Source: Carposina sasakii
Lineage: Eukaryota > Arthropoda > Insecta > Lepidoptera > Carposinidae
Length of the DNA: 64,000 bases
Assembly (NCBI GenBank): GCA_014607495.2
Contig: CP053172.1
Span: 9,562,888 to 9,626,887 of the forward strand
Direction: 5' to 3'
The notes beneath the pieces are model-generated. The model was not told the origin of the DNA, ran no database searches, and saw only the letters and a list, made by a program, of their open reading frames with translations. A program made the position numbers and the translations under genes. The number at the start of each line of letters is the position of its first letter. Position 1 is the first letter of the stretch. Below are positions 25,401 to 37,043 of this stretch, one piece after another.

Positions 25401-28400
25401 GTACTTCAATGAATAACTTGATGAATGATTGACTCAGTGAATGATTGATTTAATGAATGAGTGACCTGATAAAAAAACGCCTTACCTGCCATCACGATCG
25501 TCCAAGCACTTCTGGGCCAATTTAGTCTGATGGCTCATCAGGTTATACGCGTACTGTGTAATGGTATCCGTGGGCGATTGCTTCAGTTGTTCAGTATCCT
25601 GAAAGGTTAGCCGGCTTTAGTCTCATCCACCAGCACATGACCAGGTTTGTAAACGAACGCAGATCGTGTGCTGGTGGACTTTGCTGGGGTACAAACTGGG
25701 CATTTTTTTTAATGCTAGTCTTATCAATATAGGTAGAATATATATGGTTATATCGGGGTGTACTTTACCTCGTAGCCTAGCCTAGCCTATGTGTTATTCT
25801 GATGTATAGCTATAAACCTGGCAAGTTTTATCGAAATGCGTTTAGCAGTTTTTTGGTGAGGTTTTTTCACCCGACTGCGGGAGTTAGTGTATTATTATTA
25901 ATGCTTCACGCATTTGGTCTTGAGAGGTATCATTACATTCGTCTCAGTCGTGAGAGTGACACTGGGTCAAAAATTTTACGCTGTCGGGTGTTTTTCTTCA
26001 TATAAATTACGATATTCAGGTTTTTCTCTCTCTTTCGCACTCACCCGTAATCTGCCAAGCGCGAAGTTCCTTCTATCGTCCTCCAATTGATTGGCGATGT
26101 TGAAGAAAAGCGACACAAATTCATCTGCCTGCATCTCACTACGGACCAGGGTTTGGAACTTGGTCACCAGCTTTTCTAGACCCTGGAGATTGAACAGTGA
26201 TTTTAATTAGAGATGTAACGGATATCCGGTAACTATCCGGTATACGACCTAGTATTCACTATCCGGCCGGATACAGGATAGAAACCCGTTATCCGGCCGG
26301 ATACCGGATAGTAATAAGTAAAGTAAAATTCTCATAATTTTACAGAATGAAAAATTATGCAAACCATACCAAATAATAGTTTTTTTGATGATAACATTTC
26401 TTGTTAATCAAACAAACAAAAAACCACAACGACAAGTGAAAAAACAATGGAATAAACTAGCGAACTGGGGGGCATTTCTCGAAAAGTCTCGAGTTGGAAC
26501 GAAGCCGAAACGGAACCGTTGTAGACGCTCAGAACAAAGCAACAAATACTTTATGGTGACGGTATCCGGTCAAACCACTATCCGTTTCATCTCCAGTTTT
26601 AATGACCGCTCTTTTCTTTGGAAATGGTTAATAACTTAAATTGGAAAAAAGACATGAAATTGGAGTATATATGCATACATACATACATAGTTGGTATTAG
26701 TTATAGTCGACTAATACTTTAGGACCCAAAGGCAACCCCACCCGCCCCTGGTGCACCCTGCTATTAATGGCACGGAAACATTTCTATTGGATTTGTTACC
26801 AGTCACTAGATTGTTGTATTAGTGCCCGCCATGTGTCACTTAATAGGTTAACCAATTAAAAGTGGGTGTATAATTTGCACACTTCTGCCCAACCTCTATA
26901 TAACACAAGTGTGCTTGTTCAGTATCTGCCTGGCTGTCACTCACGACTTTTATAACGGGGATCATGTTCAGATTAACCGTTCTACATTTTCGGGCTGTGC
27001 CCATATGCTGTTGCTTCAGTTGTTCAGTATCCTGAAAGGGTAGCCGGCTTTAGTCTCATCCACCAGCACATGACCAGGTTTGTAAACGAACGCAGATTGT
27101 GTGCTGGTGGACTTTGCTGAGGTACAAACTGGGCATTTTTTTTTATGCTAGTCTTATCAATATAGGTAGAATAGATATGGTTATATCGGGGTGTGCTTTA
27201 CCTCATAGTTACCTTATTTTAATTTTAACTAGCTTGAACTTTATTCTAGCCTATGTATTATTTTGATGTATAGCTATAAACCTGGCAAGTTTTATCTAAT
27301 TAATTTGCACACTTCTGCCCAACCTCTACATAACACAAGTGTGCTTGTTCAGTATCTGCCTGGCTGTCACTCACGACTTTTATAACGGGGATCATGTTAA
27401 GATTAACCGATCTACATTTTCGGGCTGTGCCCATATGCTGGCTGCATTGCCGCGTCGAATGTTGAGACCGATTCTTTGGCCGAAATAGCAGCCAGCATTT
27501 TGGTCACGCGTAAACTCCACGCGCCTCGGCAAGCGTAGCGTTGGGCGCCCTCCGGCCAGATGGACCGATGACTTAAAGAGGGCGGCTGGCAGTGACTGGA
27601 TGGCATAATAATCTGGGAGGCCTACGTCCAGCAGTGGACCGCATCAGGCTGATGAAGAAGACTTCGCGTGTGTTACCTTATGCAGTATGTTAGTATAGTT
27701 GTCTGGCTGTAACCACGAGTCTAGTGTGGGCACGGCGCCGCCGGGTCGCGAGATCGTTTCCCACAGGCGAAGCGTGCCGGCACCCGTGCCTATTATACCC
27801 CGCTTTAGCGCCTGAAACAAAACAAAACCATTATATACAGCCTTCGTCGGCGTGGACAGCAGAAAAAAACAAAATGTCAAATTAAAAACAAATTATACGG
27901 GGTAAAAACATTTTCCCGGAATAAAAAGTAGCATACATGTTAAGTGGGACTATAGGCAACCCTCCCCCATCCATCCTCCATGGCAGTAGCCTAGTGGAGA
28001 TTCCTATCCCCTGGTCGTGCCTGCCACACCTGCAGCTGCGCCGGCGCGTGGTCCTTCCTCTCAGTTCCACGCGCGTGCAGACACGTCCGCCGCCGGCAGC
28101 TATAGATAGCTGTAACTATGCCATCCTCTAAGAACAGTGCTGTAGGCTCGTAGCGAGCTCTGGGGAAGCCTGTATTCTGCAAGATTCCACCTATCTAACC
28201 GCCCCTTTAAGGCAGTAGCCTTGTGACCCTGGAGAAGACTTATTTCGCTCGGGACCCTAAAGTCTTCTTGGGGCCCTAGTCTTCTCGGGGCCCTAGAGTC
28301 TTCTTGGGACCCTAAAGTCTTCTTGTAGCCCTAGAGTTTTCTTGTGGTCCTAGAATCTTCTTATAGCCCTAGAGTCTTGTGATTCCTGTACCCTGGATCC

Positions 28401-31400
28401 ATCCATCAGTCACCTGCAAAACCCTGGGGAAGACCTGCGTCCTGCAAGACTCTACTGTTTTCCTGTGGAAGTCCTAAATCCAGCTACATACCTGCAGCTG
28501 CGCCGGCGCATGGTCCCCGCGCAGCGCCGCGAGCGCGTAGGTACGCGCGCGCGCCGCCACGTCCGCCACCGGGAGCGCGGCGTCGCTAGCGCGCGACACT
28601 AGCGCCGCGGCAGCGCGGGCTGCCTGCCACACCGAGCACGTCACGTGCGCCGCGGGAAACGCGCGGGACACCGACTGGGGGGAAACATACATATACAGGA
28701 TGTCCCAAGAAATAGTGTCAAGCGGAAGTCCAAGGACAGAATACCCCTAGGGGTACCCGAATTACCCCCATGTATGTTCCGCGACTTTTTCGAGATATGA
28801 TTTTTTTTCATATTTTTTTGTTAAACCTTGGCTTATTTAACATTATTGGTCACAGAGACATCAATTGTTGAGATACAAGCTTGATTTTTTTTTCTGAAAT
28901 AGGTGAACAGTAGCACTTGCAAAAACAAAAGCAATTGTGAGCCGATATGCTACTATTAAGCCATTAAAAAAATGTTGAATCCTAAGTTTGTTAAAATGTT
29001 TAAATTAAAGATCTCTTTTGAAACGATTTTAAAAAAAAACTTATCCCAAAAATGTCTCCAAAATTATTTTTAAAAACTTGCCAATTTCGTCAGCTATTTG
29101 CCATGTAAATTTGATTGAGCTATCTCCACGACTTCATACTTGAAAAAATGTTTGAAACACAGTAAGTCGAAAAAACTTAATTAAAAGATTGGGCCGAATA
29201 AAACTAAAAAAATGTTATTATTGATTGTTTATTATTAACACGTTGACGGACAGTAGAAACAAGTGAAATTCGAAAATTGACACTATATGTTTTTGTAATT
29301 TTTAGAATATTAGAAGTATGGTTTTACTCTTTCTGCTTAAATACACTTAATTTTGATTAATTCAGCACCTTTAATTAGGTTGCGGCTACAACCGCAGTGT
29401 CTAAAAACGACCGTTTCGTATTGGACGGCTATTGCCGTCATGTCACATAGTGAACTTGAACTTGACGGCTATAGACGCAACTGTCCGTCAACGTGTTAAA
29501 TCACAAAAAGTTTTCGAAATGTCGCCCTTCCTGCTCGATACAAATTCTACATCGCCTTAAAAAAAATTCTTGTAGTCTACAAGACCATGTTAACAGGTCT
29601 ATTGCGTGACGTCACTCAATACACGGGGCAGTTGAGCTGTAAGGGTGATTATGAGTGCAATTCTCGGAATTCACTACCTGAGTTGCGGCAAGGCAAGGGG
29701 AAGCGTGAGGTGAGGGAGCGGGGTTAGCGTTGGTCCATTGTGTTCGGCGGCTACCGGTCAGTTGACCATTTGCTTGCATTTGCGCCCGACGTTACTTCTT
29801 TACTAGCTCCTTTGTGATTATTTGACGAACTTTGCTTTCTTTACGGACTTTGGTTGCATATCGATTGGCTTTTGTGTGGTGTTACGAACTTTCTTAGACG
29901 ACTTTGGCTTTCTCAACGGACTTCGGAGTGCACATCAATTGGGATTTCTAAGCGCAATAAATTGATGAGCTATGTCTTTCTCGTCAAGAGATTATGCGCT
30001 TATGCATTACTTTTATGGCTATGCAAAAGGAAATGCTTCGGAAGCGGCTAGATTGTACAGACAGCAGGTACAAAACAGTGGTGAACCTCAGCCTGAGACT
30101 TGGCCTGATCATCGTACAATTTTGCGAGTCCATAATAGTTACATGGAAGGTCGCCTACCAGGTAGAAGACCCGGGCGTCCATCACAAATGCATGACCCAG
30201 ATGTGGTCGATTCAGTGGTCGAAGAAGTGGCAAGAGACCCATCAGTTAGTGTCAGAACCATAGAACGCCGCACCGGAATTCCAAAATCAGAAGCACATCG
30301 GATACTACAAAAAGAGGGATTTCACCCATATCATATTCAAAAAGTTCAGCAGCTTAAGCCCGAAGATTATCCGAGAAGGGTGGCGTTTTGTCAAGAAATG
30401 TTGCGGCGTCAAGCTGAAGACGCAAATTTTTTTAATACGATTTTGTGGACCGACGAATCTCATTTTAAACGATGTGGAATTTTCAACATTCACAATTATC
30501 ATTCTTGGAGCATTGAAAATCCACACATGACACGTGCCTCCAATTTTCAAGAACAATTTAGTGTGAACTTGTGGTCAGGCGTCTTAAATGGACAGCTGAT
30601 TGGCCCCTTTCAACTGCCTGACCGATTAAATGGCGAGTCCTACTTGGAATTTTTACGGCAAGATCTCGACGGTCTTTTAGAAAATGTAGACCTATTAACG
30701 CGTAGAAATATGATATTTCAAAACGACGGCGCTCCATGTCACTTCGCGAGGATTGTCAGACAACATTTAACCGAAAGGTTTGGAGACAAGTGGATCGGCC
30801 GTGGGGGGCCCATTGCCTGGCCGCCACGGTCTCCCGACTTAAACCCCATCGATTTCTTCGTTGGGGGTATTATAAAGAATTAGTTTACGCCAAGGATATC
30901 AGAAACATAGCGGAACTACGAACAAAACTAAGACAAGCAGAAGAAACAATAAAAAGCGTTCTTACGACTAAAAGAATTTTTTTTAAGGCGATGTAGAATT
31001 TGTATCGAGCAGGAAGGGCGACATTTCGAAAACTTTTTGTGATTTAATAATAAACAATCAATAATAACATTTTTTTAGTTTTATTCGGCCCAATCTTTTA
31101 ATTAAGTTTTTTCGACTTACTGTGTTTCAAACATTTTTTCAAGTATGAAGTCGTGGAGATAGCTCAATCAAATTTACATGGCAAATAGCTGACGAAATTG
31201 GCAAGTTTTTAAAAATAATTTTGGAGACATTTTTGGGATAAGTTTTTTTTAAATCGTTTCAAAAGAGATCTTTAATTTAAACATTTTAACAAACTTAGGA
31301 TTCAACATTTTTTTAATGGCTTAATAGTAGCATATCGGCTCACAATTGCTTTTGTTTTTGCAAGTGCTACTGTTCACCTATTTCAGAAAAAAAAAATCAA

Positions 31401-34400
31401 GCTTGTATCTCAACAATTGATGTCTCTGTGACCAATAATGTTAAATAAGCCAAGGTTTAACAAAAAAATATGAAAAAAAATCATATCTCGAAAACTACAA
31501 AAAGTCGCGGAACATACATGGGGGTAATTCGGGTACCCCTAGGGGTATTCTGTCATTGGACTTCCGCTTGACACTATTTCTTGGGACATCCTGTATATAT
31601 ACATACTAGTGGACGCCCGCGACTTCGTCCGCGTGGAAATTGAATTGTAGCTTATATGACACGTTTCTCGGTTTACCATAGCAGTGCCATCTATTGATTA
31701 CTTACTCAATCCAGTCGAAAAGTATCGACATCTGTTAGAATCTTTTGGAGTTAACAGATAATTGTGACTGTCAATTAATTATAGACAAATAATTTGCAAT
31801 AAAATAAAATTGCGACTATAATTAAAGATCTAAGCTATCCTATCTCTCAAGTTGGACCAGACTGCTCACGGTGTGCCAATTTAATTTAAAATCGATTAAG
31901 TAGTTTAGGAGTCCATCGCGGACAAACATCGTGACAGGAGATTTATATATATTAAGATAAGATAATAAAAATGTTATGGATCGCTGTCTGCACATGGAAT
32001 ATGAGAAAAAAATATAATATAGGAGACATTTATCAACGCAATAGTACCAAAATTAATGATTTTTGGAATTTTTATCTTTTTGTCGGTTTGTCTGTGCGTT
32101 TGTGCACGCTAATCTCAGAAACGACTGAAACGATTTCGATACAGTTTTAAGAAATAAATCGTACCAAATTTCGCTTCATTGGAGCGCGATCGCTGGAGCT
32201 CCACTCGATACATAAGATTACAACTTACTCGAGACGAACACATAGACACTAGAGTATAAACATAGTAGAATTGAAAGATAATTATAAACATAGAGAAATA
32301 TAGATTGCCTATGTAATCTTCATGGGTGGGAGTGCACAGCACCAGCGATCCTTAGGTCGAGCCGCCAGTGGCTGTAACCACACGCTTGTACTCCGAAATG
32401 TAACCGTATTAAAATTACAAAGACACTAGCGCTTATATCAGGGTACTTTATTACTAAAACGTAATATAATATTGCCATCTAGTGATGAGTAATCGCACTA
32501 GTAAAACAATCTTGAACCATATTGATAATGAGCAAGTAGTTTGACTAGTCACTACACAAGGTGGTTTCTAAATGGGCAGGGCTACAGTGTTCAATGCTCC
32601 CCTCATCCCATACTTCACCCCCGCTCCGCGGCACACTATTTTTGTATGAAAATATACTTAGCCGCTACTCCCCTTTTATTTCTTCTCCATGAGTCCCACT
32701 TAACATATAGGCTACAATTTATCCCGGGAAAAGATTTTTACCACAGATAATTTTGACATTTTGTTTTTTCTGTAGTCCACGCGGACAGAGTCGCGGGCGT
32801 CTACTAGTCTGAACATTTAAAAGCAGCGCCTCTCGTGCTGACAAAATAGTCAAAAAATCACACTGCGGTCACCGACCCACCTGCCTCTGGTAACAATATT
32901 TTCCCGGAATAAATTGAAGCCTATGTGTCATTCTGATATGTAAGCTATATTATTGCGAAGTTTCATCAAAACCATTCAGTAGTTTTGCGTGAAAGAGCAA
33001 CGAGCATACTTAGATATATCTTCGCTTGCTTTCACGTTTATAATATTAGTAGGATTCCGTAGGTCAAAGCAGGCACTTAAGGCGGACGTTTAGCAGCTGC
33101 ACCTCCTGTGCATGTCGTAAGAGTCGACTAAGCAGTCTAAGGAACTCTCAAGCAGTTCTCTCAGGTTATGAGCTAGCAATTCGTCACCAATCATATACAT
33201 CTGTCTCCACTTTCCTGAATAATACAAAACCTGAAAAACACCATATTTTTTCCTGAAAAACCCTGAGAACTATCTAAAAATACCTGCAAAAACCCTGAAA
33301 TCACTCTGTACATACCTGCTGACACTTCGTGGGGTCGCACACAACGCACCGCACCTGTCTCCACGCGGGGTTGCACGACTTGAACGTTTCCAACAACCAT
33401 GTGAGATCGTCGCCTATTAGAGTTGATATACCTGAAACAACAGATTGTAGTATTACAAAAAGTCTTTTAAAAACATTAGTGTACATACATACATACATAT
33501 AATCACGCCTTTATCCCTTACGGGGTAGGCAGAGCACCAAGGGCCGATAGAACCACATGGTGCCATTTCTGACCAATTTTGAGGGTATATAGTTGAGATG
33601 TACAAGTTCGGTTAGTAGTGACAGATGGTCAGCCCATCACCTACAAAACACCAAGACCCTCTTGTCCCTCTACTGACTTGTACAGTATGCTCGGGAAGAG
33701 AAGCAGCTGTAGTATTATACTTTTTTTTTCACTCCCAGAGCAGCATAGAAGATAAGATTAGTGTACATTATAAAACTAAGTCACTTCCCACTGTCCCTAT
33801 GTATGCTTAGATCTTCAAATGTACGCAACGGATTTTGATGCGGTTTTTTTAAATAGATAGAGTTATTCAAGAGGAAGGTTTATATGTATAACTAGCGGAC
33901 CTGATAGACGTTGTCCTGTCCCACGCCTTTGAACTTAACGTCACCCAATTGTTTTGCCTTCCCGGACATTCAAATTTCGAACAAATTGTTTGTATGGGAA
34001 TGAAGAAAAGGAATGAGCGCGAATGTAACGACATTACACGAGTATATACGAATACTCACGAGCGACAGGCATGCCGTTTAGTTCGTTGCAATGTTTGTTT
34101 TGAAATATTTGTTTTCGTAATTATAATTTTCAAAATTTCTATTTATTCCGTTTTACATTTGATCTTAAGTATTTTGTTTTTAATGTAAATAAAAGCTGTT
34201 TGGATTTGGAATTATTTTTAGGACAATAGTTTTAGTGTACCTATTTAGTGATTTTAAATACGCCTATCAAATATTCTAATTATTATTTGGATAGATCATC
34301 CCAATCATATCTCGGTTCGCTTAATCTCTTCATTCCCGGATATGTACGCGGAGTTGGATCTGTTAAAAGGACACCTACAACAACCTAACGAAACCAATCC

Positions 34401-37006
34401 CAGTCATATCTCGCTCCACTTAATCTCTTCGTTCCCGGACATGCACGCGGAGTTGGATATGTTAAAAGGATATACGAGGGCTGTTTGATAAGTCCTTTTA
34501 AAAACTATTTGTAAAACCATTTTTCTGGTAAATGGCGTTAACACTGGCAGGCACAATCTTTCAAATGAAGACTGTCAAAAATTCAGCAAAAAAAACCAAG
34601 TTTTTGTCAGTATAACCATTGTTTAACTGTGATCACTCGTAAATATTCAACAACTATGGAAAAAACTGAATTTCGTGCCGTTATAAAACATTTTTTTATG
34701 AAGGGTTGCAGTGCTGCCACAATAAAAACTGAACTTGATTCTGTTCATGGCACTAACGCACCAACGTTGCAGACTGTTTATAACTGGATAAATGATTTTA
34801 AACGTGGTCGGTCAAGCACATCTGATGCTCCACGCTCTGGTCGCCCAATCGAAGTCACTACTGAGGATGTCGTTGAAGAAGTCCATAATATTGTACTCGA
34901 CGACCGCCGAGTGAAGGTGCGTGAAATAGCTGAGAACACAGGCATCTCCACTGAGCGAGTACATAAAATCCTGCATGAAGATTTGGGTATGACAAAGCTG
35001 TCTGCACGATGGGTGCCACGTTTGTTGACAATCGAACAAAAACACGAAAGAAAGCGAATTTCAAAACTGTGTTTGGATATGATGAAGCGTAATCCTCGGA
35101 ATTTTTTGAGTCGATTTGTCACTGTGGACGAAACTTGCGATTATTACCTATTCCCAAATCTGAAAAGATGGCTTGGAGGGCAAAAATTTTTGACAAATGA
35201 GGACTGCATCGCTGTTGTAAACGCCTATTTTGAAGACCTCGACAAAACGTATTTTTTGGGGGGGATAAAAAAATTGGAAACTCGCTGGAACAAGTGTTTG
35301 GCCCTCAAAGGAGACTATGTTGAGAAATAAATGTAAATTGTTTAAAAAAAATAAAAAAAAATAACTTTTTAAAAGGACTTATCAAACAGCCCTCGTATAT
35401 CCATAGTCGGAGTGATTTGCTACATGTTCAATCCTTTCCCGGATATGATTAGCCCATGCCTATTTCTTACTAAATGCTAGCATATAATATGCAGAGGCGG
35501 CTCCTGGCATTTTTAGTTTGGAGTTCACATTTTTTTCATTATGAGCAAAATCCTCACTCTTATTCAAATTCAGAAGACCTAATGAAACACATTAAAGGCA
35601 ACCATATCGCGTTCTAACTCGGACTAAGCGACATCTAGTGGCCGCATACGTACACTACGAATTAATGTGAGCGGTGCTCCAGATAAGGCTAATTTTTCAT
35701 ACCAAATCTGTTACACGCGCCGCCCTATGTCGGTATGTCTCTTTCGCACTCATTGAATACTGTACTAGGAATCGTACCAAATTACGTTTCATTGGAGCGC
35801 GATCGCTATAGCTCTACTCGATTCATAAGATTACAACTTACTTGAGACGAACGCGTAAACACTATAAACATAGTAGAATTGAAAGATAGTTATAAATATA
35901 GAGAAATATAGATTGCCTATGTAGTCTTCGTGGGTGGGAGTGCACTGCACGAGCGCTCCTTAGGACGACCCGCCAGTGATTATGTGTATGGTTACATTAT
36001 CTGCGTTGCTTGCTACATGTTATTTCCGAAATCAGGCATAGAAGTCATTCTATAAAACATCTAAAACAGAATGTATTATTGTTGTAGTGAGGGTGGCCTC
36101 AAAAGCCACTTACGTCTTTAAATATCACCGACACTCACCCGCACTGACTATAACAGATTTCCCATTGCCATCCTCAGCTAGGAACAACGTAACGTTGTGT
36201 TTGACACTGGCGGACGGTGCACCCGCCACTGTGGGTATTGTACTGTCGAATTCTATGCCTGAAATACAAGATAGTGGTGTTAGAGACCTATTGATCGATC
36301 GTCGATCGATAGTAGGATGGATTAGTCGCCGTCGATCGATCGATGGTAGAATGGATTAGTCAACGTCCATCGATGGTAGAATGGATTAGTCGATGTTGAC
36401 TGATCGATCGATGGTAGAATGGATTAGTCGACGTCGATCGATCGATTTTAGAATGGATTAGTCGCCGTCGATCGATCGATGGTTGAATGGAATAGTCGAC
36501 GTGGTAGAATGGATTAGTCAACGTCCATCGATGGTTGAATGGATTAGTCGACGTGGTAGAATGGATTAGTCAACGTCCATCGATGGTAGAATGGATTAGT
36601 CGACGTCGATTGATCGATCGATGGTAGAATGGATTAGTCGACGTCGATCGATCGATGGTAGAATGAATTAATCGATAGTTTCTTCCAGACGATCGATTGT
36701 CGATCGACGGCACATCACCGAGTTTTCAATTCAAACTCGCTCACGTTAAAACCAACCAATCATGTTGAACTGATGTTGTCATGCTTAAATCTGCCGGCAG
36801 TGAATGTGTTAAACCAGTCTTCATGTAAAACTCGAGTTGTATTAATAGTAGGCACCTACCAGTCTCTATACACAGGAACTGTGGAACTGCATTAAAAGCT
36901 AACTGCATACTGGGCGTTGTTAGATACACACATTGTATGCAGCCCGATTGAGAGTGATGCAGTTTTACCCCTGCATCTGAAAAAAAATGGGTAAACTATT
37001 ATTGAA

Positions 37007-37043
<37 letters not shown>

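Larger units (their letters stand above)
28696..31593 (+). mobile_element. IS630/Tc1-mariner-type transposon with long inverted repeats
   Basis: The ends are CAGGATGTCCCAAGAAATAG and its mirror CTATTTCTTGGGACATCCTG, with TA on both sides. The inverted repeat continues inward for about 600 bp: the left arm runs to about 29560 (not counting a nested MITE) and the right arm from about 30970. The element encodes a DUF4817/DDE transposase that is frameshifted near its end. It lies 21 bp upstream (in transcript sense) of the acceptor of ZSWIM exon 7, on the opposite strand to the gene. Confidence 0.93.

Noticed and set aside
28474..28692. A stand-alone Ala/Arg-rich ORF
   Set aside because: It is ZSWIM exon 7 (28492-28674) with flanking intron. 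The GC-rich bias explains the long open frames on both strands.
33949..34188. Small membrane protein ORF ending FVFVIIIFKISIYSV
   Set aside because: It is AT-rich low-complexity sequence next to repeats, with no context or family. Chance is likely.
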